This document shows, one piece after another, positions 24,000-34,660 of a DNA stretch of 64,000 bases; the stretch's first letter is position 1, and each line of letters begins with the position of its first letter. The stretch lies in NCBI RefSeq assembly GCF_001411555.2, contig NC_049912.1, positions 30,171,514 through 30,235,513 on the forward strand. Reading direction: 5' to 3'. Source of the stretch: Juglans regia (taxonomy: Eukaryota > Streptophyta > Magnoliopsida > Fagales > Juglandaceae). Under the pieces are notes generated by a model. That model searched no databases, was not told the origin of the DNA, and saw only the letters and a program-made list of their open reading frames with translations. Position numbers and translations under genes: made by a program.

Positions 24000-25200
24000 T
24001 AACTTATAATATAATATATATACTACATTGTATAGTATTTTGTGCATAATATAATTTATATATTATGCACAAAATATGTGTTTTTCTAAATTACTTATAT
24101 TTATACTAGTTAAATAATATATTTATACTATAATATTAAGACTAAATTTACTAATAATAGTTTAGTATATGACTATATGTAAATATCATACTACTAAAAA
24201 TTTACAATATTACTACCATGTTGTTCTAAATTACTAATGTATAAATATAATAGCATGTAATACTAATGTATATATAATATACTATAAACACTAAGATGCA
24301 TAATAACATCAACATGTAATATTGTAATACATATACTAATGGATAAACACTAATCTATAAATTTATAATAACATATAATACTAATGTATAATAACTAAAG
24401 TATTATTCATATCAATTTTATATAACAATATCTTGTATTAATTATATTTTTTGACCTAATAAATTCTCAACATATTCATTTTGATAAATATATTAGTAAT
24501 TCTAATATACATTAGTATAATAATTAGATTTATGGCCTAATACTAATACTATTAGTAAACCACTTTAAGCCTATATATAAATTACTATATAAAGCACTAT
24601 AGTATTAATTACTAATACTATATTACTATGTGATACTATTAACTATAGTGATATATTAGTATTAGACATTAGTATACTAATACTATCAGTGATATAGCTA
24701 GTGTAATATAATAATATTTATACTAATACTATTATATAGTTATACTAAATTAAAATCACTATAGCAAATATTAATATATAGTTATGCTAATCGCTATAAC
24801 TAATACTAATACTAATATAGACTACAGTTATAACTTATAGTATTATAACTTATACTAATATATTATATAGTTATACTAAATCACTATAACTAATACTAAT
24901 ATAGTTATACTAATCACTATAATAGTGATATAGTATTAATATCACTATTAGTATAATACTATAATATATAGTATTAATAATAACTAATACTAATATAATT
25001 ATTAGTATAACTAATATTTATATAATATATATATCAAGTATAAGAGATTAGAGATTTAATATATATATATATATATATCAAGTATATTAGTTTATTATTA
25101 ATATTTCGGTGCTTTTTTTTTAATATTCATATATAATAATATATATCATTCATTTTTTTTATAAATTTTCATATATATATAATATATAAAATAGATTTAT
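24000..25200. repeat. AT-rich low-complexity core of the CACTA element
   Basis: Almost entirely A and T, built from short shuffled units such as ACTAATACTA, TATAGTTATACTAA and (TA)n runs. No coding potential in any frame. It occupies the middle of the element, where a transposase gene would be expected in an autonomous copy. Confidence 0.7.
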
Positions 25201-25449
25201 ATTAGTTAGTATACTACTATACAATACGGCGTCGTTTCTATTGCAATAGGACTTTCTTTTTAATTTTTGAATGCATGTTATTATGTTACTTGTTTTATTT
25301 AGTTGTATTTCTTGTTATAATCAAAAGTTTAATTAATTCCCACAGGTAATGTTGAGAAAATTGAAATTTAAAAGCTCACAAATTTTTTTTTTAAAAAAAA
25401 GTGGGTCAAATATGAAGTTAAAAAAGATAAAAAAAAATAATAAAAAAAT

Positions 25450-25500
25450 CCGACTCCGCTCCGACTCCGCTCCGACAAGTCGGAGTCGGAGTCGGAGCGG
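25450..25500. repeat. TCGGAG-repeat hairpin
   Basis: Left arm of CCGACTCCGCT repeats and right arm of TCGGAG repeats, separated by a few bases (AAG). The arms are complementary over about 20 bp with one slip. It is a strong GC-rich foldback in AT-rich sequence. Confidence 0.75.
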
Positions 25501-25619
25501 ATTTTATATATTGCTAAACTTTATAAATATAAGAAGCACTCACAAAAAAACCAATAATCTAATTGTCAATAATATTATATAACATCCTAATATATAACTT
25601 AAACATTTATAATATAATA

Positions 25620-25670
25620 TATTATATTGACAAACGTTCGAACGTAATAATAAGTACGTTCGAACGTTCT
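25620..25670. repeat. CGTTCGAACG palindrome pair in the promoter of the 394-aa ORF
   Basis: Two exact copies lie immediately upstream of the TATA box at 25674, a position where a bound protein could control transcription (inference). Confidence 0.75.
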
Positions 25671-25673
25671 ATG

Positions 25674-25680
25674 TATATAA
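25674..25680 (+). promoter_or_regulatory. TATA box for the CACTA-borne 394-aa ORF
   Basis: TATATAA lies about 120 bp upstream of a donor site AAAAG|GTAGGC (intron begins 25797). The intervening CCG-rich sequence would be a 5' UTR exon. The matching acceptor TTTTCAG ends at 26596, three bases before the ATG. Confidence 0.6.
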
Positions 25681-25796
25681 GGCCAAAACCGAACGTCGAA
25701 ACGCATTTCCCTGCCCGTATCCATCGTCTTCTCCGTTATTTGCCGCCACGCCGCCGTCACCGCCGCCGTCAACTCCGCCACAACCGTCACTAAAAG

Positions 25797-26596
25797 GTAG
25801 GCATTCATCTTTTATGCAAATAACATGTATTTTATTGAGATTTAGATTGACATTTGGATTGAGTTTGGTTTAAAACCGGATAAATATTACCGGATTTTCA
25901 ACTTCATTTTCCGGCCACCACGACCAGTCATTGGCCGAATAGTCACCGTAGAAATGTTTCTTGAAGTGTATACTTCATTTACATGGTGACATTTCGGCAT
26001 TTAGACCCTTGTAGAGAAATTTTCGAGATTTCAATAATGGCTGAGTCGACTCAGCCATTCTGCGTCGAAACGTTCGAACGTTTCACCAAGACATTCGAAC
26101 GTACGACGTTTAAATTACCGAGCCGTTACGGCTTCCACGTTCGAACGTTAATCGTCTTACATTCGGACGTGAATATTATTAAACGACATACGTTCGAACG
26201 TTAATATTTACTTTCGCACGTAAATCACATACGGTCGGACGTTTAATTATAACATCCGAACGTAGTGATTTTCTACATTATTCATGCTTCGACGTTCGGA
26301 CGTTCATATTTACGTTCACACGTAAAACAAATACGTTCGAACTTAAATTCGAACGTATTTGTTTACTGCTTATGTTCGAACGTACATCTGTACATTCGAA
26401 CGTATTTGTTTTACGTTTGAACGTAAATTTATTTACATTATTTTACGTGCGAACGTATAAGTTAACGTCCGAACGTTTTTATCTTTAACGTTCGAACGTT
26501 AAAGATAAAACGTTCGAACGTTAATCCAGAGCATCTTAAAATTAATACAAAAAAATGCATTATTCTAAATAATTTTTTTTCCTTTTCTATTTTCAG
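25797..26596 (+). other. Predicted 5' UTR intron (800 bp) filled with CGTTCGAACG variants (cluster 3)
   Basis: Starts GTAGGC and ends TATTTTCAG. From about 26068 to 26523 it carries some five exact CGTTCGAACG copies and about ten variants. Splicing would place the ATG at 26600 right after the junction. The model was built from splice consensus only. Confidence 0.55.
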
Positions 26597-26599
26597 GAT

Positions 26600-27784
26600 A
26601 TGGCTCTTCCACTGCATACACGAAAACGAGGGAGGGAAGGAGCCACGTCGGACACTGCCCGTATCGGAGCTCGTACTGTTATGGTAGAGAGAGAGGTCTT
26701 AATTAATGAGTTCGACGAACTCTGTTGGCAGCAGACGAACCTAAGAGATGTTTTCCTCAGTAGAGGCTGGGGAAATATCTGCACATTGAGGGGGAAGGTA
26801 TACCCCTCAATGGTTCAAGAATTCTATATGGGGATGTGTGACATGCCTCCGGATGCATCCTCTCACACCGTGACTGTACGCGGTGTTTCCATTGAGGTAT
26901 CGGCAGATGTCATCGGCGAGCACATCGGGATTCATCGAGGTGCTCAGACATTTACACACTCAACACCCCGTGAGGATGTAGGCACTTCTGCATCATCTAC
27001 TGGCCGGGGATGTGAGCCAGCATCAGCCGATGATGCAGGCCAGTCAGAGGATGAGGATACTGGCGTCGAGGCTCGGGATGATGACCGAGACGAAGATTTC
27101 TACATCCTCACCGGGAGGGATCGCATGCAGATCGAGCGGAAGAACGCCTTCAACCAGAACCATCTGCTGCATTTCTTCCGCATGTTGCACCTTATTGTTG
27201 CAACAAATGTTGATCCTGTGGCTCATAAAACCACATTTAGTCGGCTTCGGGCACAATTTTTGATACGAGTGGCACGTGGAGATCCTATAGATTTGCCACT
27301 GCACATTTTTGAGAGGATCCGTTACGAGGCGAGCATCGTCTCCACGGATAATCTCCCATATGGTGTCCTCATCAGCCGACTATTACTTGCACGGGGAGTG
27401 CCGACCCAGCCAGAGGAGCGGGTCAAAGATCAGATGAGCCCCCTCGACATGACCACGCATCGGCGTAGCATTGGACAGGCGAGGGGACGTCAGCCACCCC
27501 CTGTAGAGGATCTAGTTCCTCCGACGCAGCCTGAGCCAGGTCATGTCGGGAGTAGTAGTCAGCATACGCCGAGTACATCTGCAGGAGATGTGCGGCCTGC
27601 TTGGGTTGATGCGGTCATCTCACAGCTGACTGCGCATATTGATCATAAGATCGATCGATCGCTCGAGGCTATATCGGCGTCTGTTGCCGAACTCACCCAT
27701 CGTGTAACTATCCTCAACGACAAGGTTGATACCTTGACTGAGGAAGTACGGAGTTCGACTTTTGCGGATAACGTTATCATCTGA
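26600..27784 (+). CDS. Putative plant transposon protein (Transposase_32-like), 394 aa
   Basis: Intact single-exon frame starting at the ATG just after a predicted intron. Residues about 40-110 (FDELCWQQTNLRDVFLSRGW, then VYPSMVQEFY and VRGVSIEVSADVI) and about 185-270 (a segment with FSRLRAQFLIRVARGDPIDL and LPYGVLISRLLLARGV) follow the layout of the 'putative plant transposon protein' domain found in many plant transposon ORFs. There, RGW, VREFYANM, VRG and LPY..LI are recurring landmarks. An acidic linker (about 140-170) splits the domain. The C-terminal 60 residues (ISQLTAHIDHKIDRSLEAIS) form a likely coiled coil. Its function is unknown; the family is not shown to be catalytic. It lies inside the CACTA element, so expression would come from the transposon's own promoter. 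GC content is much higher than in the flanking DNA. Confidence 0.7.
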   Translation: MALPLHTRKRGREGATSDTARIGARTVMVEREVLINEFDELCWQQTNLRDVFLSRGWGNICTLRGKVYPSMVQEFYMGMCDMPPDASSHTVTVRGVSIEVSADVIGEHIGIHRGAQTFTHSTPREDVGTSASSTGRGCEPASADDAGQSEDEDTGVEARDDDRDEDFYILTGRDRMQIERKNAFNQNHLLHFFRMLHLIVATNVDPVAHKTTFSRLRAQFLIRVARGDPIDLPLHIFERIRYEASIVSTDNLPYGVLISRLLLARGVPTQPEERVKDQMSPLDMTTHRRSIGQARGRQPPPVEDLVPPTQPEPGHVGSSSQHTPSTSAGDVRPAWVDAVISQLTAHIDHKIDRSLEAISASVAELTHRVTILNDKVDTLTEEVRSSTFADNVII

Positions 27785-28084
27785 CTGTTGTTTACTACGT
27801 TCTATCAATTTTTGTATTTTATTTTTAATATTTGTAACGAAAAATATTATGGAATATTTTTATCGTTTTTTCATTTCAATTTTTAATCTTCTTTGATGTT
27901 ATAGTTTTCAACTTTAATACTAAATCACTGCATTTCAAATATATATAAATCAATAATATATATTTATATATTACAAAGTGTGTATATATAAATATATACA
28001 ATTCAATTTTTTAGACTTGTTCACAAATTATGCACAATAAAAATACATAATTTTTAAATTAAAGTCATTTAATTTAAATTTACA

Positions 28085-28375
28085 ATGAACGTTCGAACGT
28101 TAGTAATTAACGTTCGCATGTTGGCGGAAAACATTTTACGTTCGAACGTAAAATTAATAACATTCGAACGGTTGCGCCAAAACATTTTACGTTCCAACGT
28201 AAACAGACATAACGTTCGAACGTATATGTGACGTTCGAACGCATATTTCCCATACGTTCGAATGTAAAAAAATCTCATTCTATCTTTAGTGACGGTTTCC
28301 AAAAACTGTCACAGAAAATGCCTTTTAGTGACGGTCTAGGGACTGTCACAATTTCCCAACCGTCACTAAAAAGCA
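28085..28375. repeat. Right subterminal zone: CGTTCGAACG cluster 4 and GTGACGG repeats
   Basis: Four exact CGTTCGAACG copies and several variants occupy 28085-28265. They are followed by GTGACGGTTT, CTGTCACAG, GTGACGGTCT, CTGTCACA and CCGTCAC up to the terminus. The order mirrors the left end. Confidence 0.8.
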
Positions 28376-28392
28376 ATTGTGTTGTAGTGAGT

Positions 28393-29271
28393 AGCAAGTG
28401 GGAACTATATCAATATGGGATTTCGAACTAGTCGGAAAATCTCTTACCCATGATATATGTCATGGTTAGAAAGGATTGAATTAGGTAGCATATTAAAGTA
28501 CAAAAACATTTGTGTGGTCTCGTTCAATGTTTCATGTCTTTGATGGGTTCTCAAGTCGATCGGTTTATAATTACAAGCAAAAGTATGATACTGGCCATAG
28601 AGTCAAATGGACGAAACTTGGGATAGAAAAGCAGTTGGCCGGCGCACAACGGCCAAATTAAGAGAGAGCTAGCGTTCGGATGCAAGTTCCACTCATTATT
28701 TCAGAAGAAGTAATTCCTGAGGCTGCTACAATAATTAACTCGCTTTATGCGTATATAGGTGTACTGGGACACATGCATCTCATGTTGCTGAATCTAATAT
28801 GTATGCATCATGCGACCCGGCCTTCAAGTAAACATGATGGTGTGCTCTATGGAAGTTGCTTAATTCGCCTTTCGCAAGTCCGGTCAATATATAATCAATT
28901 ATACAGAATAAAAAAGAGAGTATGGTTTTCATTGTTTTAGGCTAATGATTGATGATTCCCTGGCGCAAAGAAAGAAACCCACCAATTTTTTTTTTTAATA
29001 ATCTGAACTATAGTGATTGATGGATCGAGAATTCTAGCCAGTACTCTATGCAGGCTTTGTAGCTAGCCAACAAAGCGCCGGAAAAGTGATAAGTGGGAAA
29101 GTACCTGCCCGTTTGAATTGAGGTGTACGTAAATTATATGTGATGACGAGACCAATATATACTACGTACCGAGTACCGATATGAGATCTGCATGGCGAGC
29201 AAGAAAAATATTGTCAGGGGCCGGATCTGGGCCGCACTATATATATACACACATACATACATATATATATA
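28393..29271. other. Intergenic, no gene recognised
   Basis: Unique-looking AT-rich DNA right of the CACTA element. An 86-codon plus-strand ORF (28680-28940) has no recognisable signature. Confidence 0.35.
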
Positions 29272-29912
29272 TACTAGTGGTGATAAACGTGCAAAGCACG
29301 TTTGCCACATCTATCAAATTAAAAAAAAAATAAAATATAACTTTGAATATTAAAATATTTTAATGTATAAAAATAAAATTATTATTTATTTATGTTCATC
29401 ATTTATTATGAAATTTAAATTATATTAAAAATTCAAATTAATTAGATAATTTTTTTTCTTAAAAATGTACAGTAAAATTTTATTATTTATTTAATGATAA
29501 AAAATTAGTATTTTAATTATCTATTTTATGTTAGTTTAAATCAATATTTAAACTTCTATCGTTAGATTAAATCTGAAAATTAAAGATGAAGAGTTGTAAT
29601 TTAAAACCTATAAATCAATATTTTTCCCCACCTTTCATTTCTCTCTCTCTTTCATTCCCCACGCACAATTGTGGTATTACGTCGCACATTGACATTCACA
29701 CAGACGAACCTAAAAAGAAACAAAAAAACAAAACAAACATGAAAAAAAAAAAAAAAACCTCTTTACTGTTCATAACAGTAATGAACAGTATATGAATATG
29801 CGAAAAAAAAAACCACACAGCTTATTTACTGTTCATTACTGTTGATTAACAGTAATATGATAGCCTCTTTTAAGATATCGACAAATATATATATATATAT
29901 ATATATATATTT

Positions 29913-30817
29913 GAAGTTAATTTTAAGTGTATGATAGAATATTTATATTTTAATTAAATATTTTATGTTAGTTTAAATCAATATTTAAACTTCTACCGTT
30001 AGATTAAATCTGAAGATTAAAAATGATATATCACTTTTAGTATTACTCTATAAAAGTCTAAATAACTTAAATAAAAATCTAAAAAATACTTATTACACAA
30101 ATTTGATCCAATCAATTCAATTATATATACTTGCTTTTACAAATTCTAATATAATCACTAAAAATTCAAGAATTATAAATAACAATTACATAACAATTCG
30201 ACTATAAAGCAAGCATTTGACAGAAGTAATAATTTATTTTACTCTTTAGATAAATACAAAAAAAAGTGTATTTAAAGAGAAAGAGATAATATAAACATTT
30301 GCGGAAAAAAACATGCAAAAAAAAAAAAAAAACTCTACACTGTTCATTACTGTTGATGTTACTTTAAATTGAAGTTAATTTTAAGTGTATGATAGAATAT
30401 TTATATTTTAATTATCTATTTTATGTTAGTTTAAATCAATATTTAAACTTCTACCGTTAGATTAAATCTGAAGATTAAAAATGATATATCACTTTTAGTA
30501 TTACTCTATAAAAGTCTAAATAACTTAAATAAAAATCTAAAAAATACTTATCACACAAATTTGATCCAATCAATTCAATTATATATACTTGCTTTTACAA
30601 ATTCTAATATAATCACTAAAAATTCAAGAATTATAAATAACAATTACATAACAATTCGACTATAAAGCAAGCATTTGACAGAAGTAATAATTTATTTTAC
30701 TCTTTAGATAAATACAAAAAAAAGTCTATTTAAAGAGAAAGAGATAATATAAACATTTGCGGAAAAAAACATGCGAGAAAAAAAAAAAAAACTTTACACT
30801 GTTTATTATTGTTGATG
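29913..30817. repeat. 458-bp direct tandem duplication
   Basis: Copy 1 spans 29913-30370; copy 2 begins at 30371 with the same GAAGTTAATTTTAAGTGTAT and follows copy 1 almost exactly to about 30817. Few mismatches are visible, so the duplication is recent. Part of the unit also matches 29490-29600. Confidence 0.9.
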
Positions 30818-30865
30818 AACGGTAATAAAGGTAATATAAACAATTGTAAAAAAAAAAAACTCTAC

Positions 30866-30913
30866 ACTGTTCATTACTGTTGATGAACAGTAATATCAAC
30901 AGTAATGAACAGT
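30866..30913. repeat. Perfect 19-bp inverted repeat of the ACTGTTCATTACTGTTGAT unit
   Basis: ACTGTTCATTACTGTTGAT at 30866-30884 is followed after 10 bp by its exact complement at 30895-30913. Variants of the same ACTGTTCATTACTGTT unit occur near 29767, 29827, 30337 and 30797. Confidence 0.85.
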
Positions 30914-30973
30914 ACCTGCATAGCCACTTTTAAGTTATAGCGCAAGGCGCAGATATATATATTTATATATATT

Positions 30974-31624
30974 TGTTGTGATGTCAACCTTTTCTTCATG
31001 CACACAAGAGAAGCTGGCAGCCAATTAAACTTATGCAAGACGTGCTGAGGTGGCAAGAAAAGGGGCTTCTGGTTTAAGTGTGCAAGTTAGTTCAAATAAG
31101 AACTATAAATACAGGAGCTGTATTGTATTGTAATACTGGTGAATGAGAGAGAGAAAAATCACAGAGAGTAAAACAGAGAAAAGAGAGATTGAGTATGAGA
31201 GAGAGGTTGACAATTTTGTTTAAAAATTGTCTGAAAAATCACTACTTATTCTAAAAGCTTAACATAATGAGAATATGTAAATTTTATTATTTATTTTATA
31301 TCTTAGCACTCTCTCACTTGTGGGTCAAACTTCCTCTCAATGAGTAGGTTCAATAAGTGAAATATGTAGATTTTATTATTTATTTTATATCTTAACATAA
31401 ATCAAAGAGATCAGATGATAATCTTGTAATCTATATTTGTGAACTTTCAATCCTCAATAAAGCTCTTAGATTGTTACTGCCGTGAATGTAGGTCACTAGG
31501 ATAGAACCATGTAAAATTCTTGTTATTCTTTACATTGTGTTTTAACTTTGCTTTCACAAGTTCCTGGACCTTTCTTGAGCAATCTAGCTTGGCATTGCAA
31601 CTGTGTAACGTCAGAATTCTAACA
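30974..31624 (+). mobile_element. Solo LTR of a copia-type retrotransposon (651 bp, TSD ATATT)
   Basis: Begins TGTTGTGATG and ends AATTCTAACA (TG...CA). ATATT flanks it on both sides (30969-30973 and 31625-31629). Inside are an LTR-promoter-like CTATAAATACA near 31106 and a CAATAAAGC polyadenylation-like signal near 31456. No internal retroelement sequence adjoins it, so recombination between two LTRs probably removed the body. The strand follows the TATA and AATAAA order. Confidence 0.85.
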
Positions 31625-31629
31625 ATATT

Positions 31630-32101
31630 ATTAGCATATATATATATATATATATATGTTATCATTTGAGTCATGAAAAGCAATCAAATATTAACGAAGA
31701 GATCAAAATTATTCTTGTTTGTTATGGAAACATGCATGAAAATAATTATGATATTGAGAAAATGGATTCTTCGATGTATCGCACAACATGTATTAATCAC
31801 AATATGCGCTACTCGATCAACCATGTATATATTGTTTTAAAGAAGATAACAGTATTCCAATTTTATTAATTGTCCTCACTTGAAAATGAGGAAAATTGTG
31901 GTTACAAACACGACACTTGTGAGGTACATATGAGCTATGAAAATCAGAACACAAACATCAAAACTATTATGTTCATATAGTCCAAGTACACGGCCAAAAG
32001 AAAAACACTTTAGCCTAAGTTAAAACAATCCAAATATATGGAACCTGCAAGAAAACCAAGCACATAAGAAAAAACAAGCAAAACTTACCAGGTACAAAAC
32101 A
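31630..32101. other. Intergenic, no gene recognised
   Basis: AT-rich, with one (TA)n tract near 31637-31657. No feature was supported. Confidence 0.4.
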
Positions 32102-32500
32102 TTATGAGACCCTTAGGTAAGGCATACCCAATTTATCCATGCGGAGAAGACCCCTCAATGAACTAGGCAAAGTATAATTTTTAAACCAGTCAGAATTCAA
32201 ACCCTCAGCCTCACACTTTGCAAGAAAATCTGTCACAGCATTTCCTTCACGAATGATAATGGGTGATCACCTTGCCTTAGGCCCCGCTCTCCTTTAAAGA
32301 AACTCATAAGAGTCTCATTCATCATGATTGAATACCACGACGAGTATATATAAGAGTTAAGCAGGTCACAAACATTAGAAGAGAACCCAAAGTTGATCAG
32401 GATGTTTAAAAAAAATTCCAATCCACCTGCTTATAATCCTTAAACATATCAAGCTTAACCAAAACATTGCCTCCTATGGACTTCCGATCCTGTGAATAGA
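32102..32500 (-). pseudogene. LINE (non-LTR) fragment: RT joined to RNase H tail by internal deletion
   Basis: On the minus strand, about 32492-32260 encodes the N-terminal part of a non-LTR reverse transcriptase: GGNVLVKLDM, then after a frameshift in a T8 run NILINFGFSSNV, and GERGLRQGD. The sequence then jumps to the last part of a LINE RNase H: IIIREGNAVTDFLAKCEAEG, ending PYLRVS and a stop at 32102. The catalytic YxDD region and everything up to the RNase H tail are missing, so the fragment is dead. Confidence 0.8.
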
Positions 32501-34624
32501 TCAATCGACCATGTATATATGTTTAGCAATCTAGCTAATTATAACTGACATCGATCAATCATGAATGTTAATGTTGTAGCTAGCTAGAACTGAAAGCAAT
32601 AAGAACCCTGCCCGAACTTATGAAATAAAATTAATATTCCATTGGTAGACTCGGGAAGGAAGATGTTAATCAAATCCATTTTTTGACAATAATCAAATTA
32701 TGTGTAGCGTCCAAACATCTTTGTTAGTTAATTCTTGTCGCTCCAAATCTGCAGCATCCAAACATTTTTTGCTCTATTTATGTTAAATATAAACACAACA
32801 ACAGGAAAAAATAAATAAATATTTGACTACAAAGATATGGGGAATAATATCTCATGTCCCCCCTTAACGCTCTGACGACTCTCTCTCTCTCTCTAGAACA
32901 TATGAAGTTTGACTCAATTGTTTTTCAATGTTGTTGTCGTATATATGAACTCTAAACTACTAACTTCAACTACGCTACTGGCGAAATTAAGCTGTGTTTA
33001 AGCTAGAGGAATAGCGCGCTCACATGGAGGCCATGTGATAGTTTCGTCGCGCCTGACAATCAAAACGTTGGTAAAATTGCATGACCAGATCATTATTTAT
33101 CTAATAATTAGTACTACCTTATATATATACCGTTGAAAGTTCATGTTGTTTATATAATTATACATCGATCGATCTCGATCCTAGCGATCGAGTGGCCGGT
33201 TATACATATGCCACGGCAGCTATATTAATTAAAGGATTGGTGGTGTTAACTGCTATACAGATCAGTTATTGCATTCTGGCTGTCCGATAAATTAAACAAG
33301 TTATTAAAACACTTGGATCAGAGAGGTCCAAGACGTTCAAAACAACCTGTTGCATAATTATACATCGATCAACATATTGTATTGGAGTGATCTTGAATAT
33401 ATATACATATATATATATATATATTGCCAATTCGTTCTTTTATTTTGGAGTGTGTTATTTATCATTTTGGCTTGTTCTTTAGAATTATTTTGAAAGTAAA
33501 ACACACTAGAGACCAGAAAGAAGGGGGCCAGGGGAAACGACAAAAAAAACATTTGACATTAAAGCTGGGGCACAACACGATAGCAAAACAATATATATGA
33601 AATCAAACCCTTGAAAACACTTTCCTATTATGAAATGGTCCTCAACAACATAAAAGACAACAGCATAAGGCAATAATTTGGGGAGCATATTCTAAATTAA
33701 ACCAAAAGAAAGAAGAAAAAAAAAGAACCACGTACGTCCATACATCCGCATCAAAAGCAACGTCCTTTGCAGTCCCAATTAACACTTGGAATGAGAAAGG
33801 CCAATAAAAGAAAGAGTAATCTTATCATAAAATGCACAAACGATATACAGTCGTTTTAAAAAAGAGTAGAGTCTATTATTAAAAAATTAATTTCTTATCA
33901 TAGAGTCTCATATTTATTCACTTATTTTCAAAATGATTACGCGGCACTTACATACTCACGACTGCAAATATCATTTCTCTAAAAAAAAATGTGGTGATGA
34001 CGGAGTAGGTCAAAATTAATGTCGTCTTTATAAATTAATAAAACATTATTAATCTTATAAATTAAAAATACATGACGTGTTTAACCACTCCCATGATCCC
34101 AGATGCTGCTGGCCTCTTCACTACTTACTTAAATAGGCTGTTTCGTTACTTTACATGCTCCCAACGCTAAATTAGACGACGTTCTTGTTCGCATGCAGTA
34201 GCTAGCTAGCATGCATTAATTTGCACTTGAGAAAAAGGTTTTTGACTGGTCAAATTCAGCTAATCAAAAGCAAAAACAAAGATACCGTAGAATCCAATGG
34301 ATCTTGATCAGGAAAGCGAGAAATATATTTTTTAGAACAAATGTTCCCCGTCCTACGAACATGGCAGACTAGAAAGGTCGCTGCGCCTCATTTTGGATTT
34401 GTGTTTCACACGCCATCCGAAAGTAAAGCAAGCCTCAATGATTGATGATTCTCAATCCCGCGCAATGAAATTAATATGATTGATTGGGAATTTAACTAGT
34501 ACTTAGTGGAAGGCAGCTAGCCCTGATAATTTTTATTATTATTATTGATTTCCCAATTTCTTGGCCATGCAAAGGATCCAGGATTTCCAGTAAACGAGCT
34601 GGAAATTGCTCATGATTTGAGTGG

Positions 34625-34660
<36 letters not shown>

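Larger units (their letters stand above)
20811..28389. mobile_element. CACTA (En/Spm) DNA transposon, 7,579 bp, probably non-autonomous
   Basis: The element begins CACTACAACAGAAT and ends, reverse complemented, CACTACAACACAAT. AGT flanks both ends (20808-20810 and 28390-28392), the 3-bp duplication typical of CACTA elements. Subterminal zones carry repeated GTGACGGTT/AACCGTCAC units, and inner zones carry clusters of the palindrome CGTTCGAACG. Two ORFs were recognised: a minus-strand coiled-coil ORF near the left end and a plus-strand 394-aa ORF near the right end. I found no tnp2/TNPD transposase ORF, and about 1.3 kb of the centre is extremely AT-rich, so internal deletion or replacement is likely. 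Both termini and the duplication are intact, so it may still be mobile if an autonomous relative supplies transposase (inference). Confidence 0.9.
29272..30960. mobile_element. Helitron-like repeat region with nested copies
   Basis: The left edge reads TATATACTAGTGGTGATAA followed by a short GC hairpin (CGTGCAAAGCACG), a layout seen at the 5' ends of plant Helitrons. The right part has CACTTTTAAGTTATAGCGC with a second small hairpin (GCGCAAGGCGC) and then (TA)n. A related end (GCCTCTTTTAAGATATCGAC) occurs internally at about 29862, so at least two related copies are nested or joined. There is no Rep/helicase ORF. The class assignment is tentative. Confidence 0.4.

Noticed and set aside
26593..27304. 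Short ORFs overlapping the 394-aa CACTA ORF
   Set aside because: Out-of-frame shadows of the long ORF.
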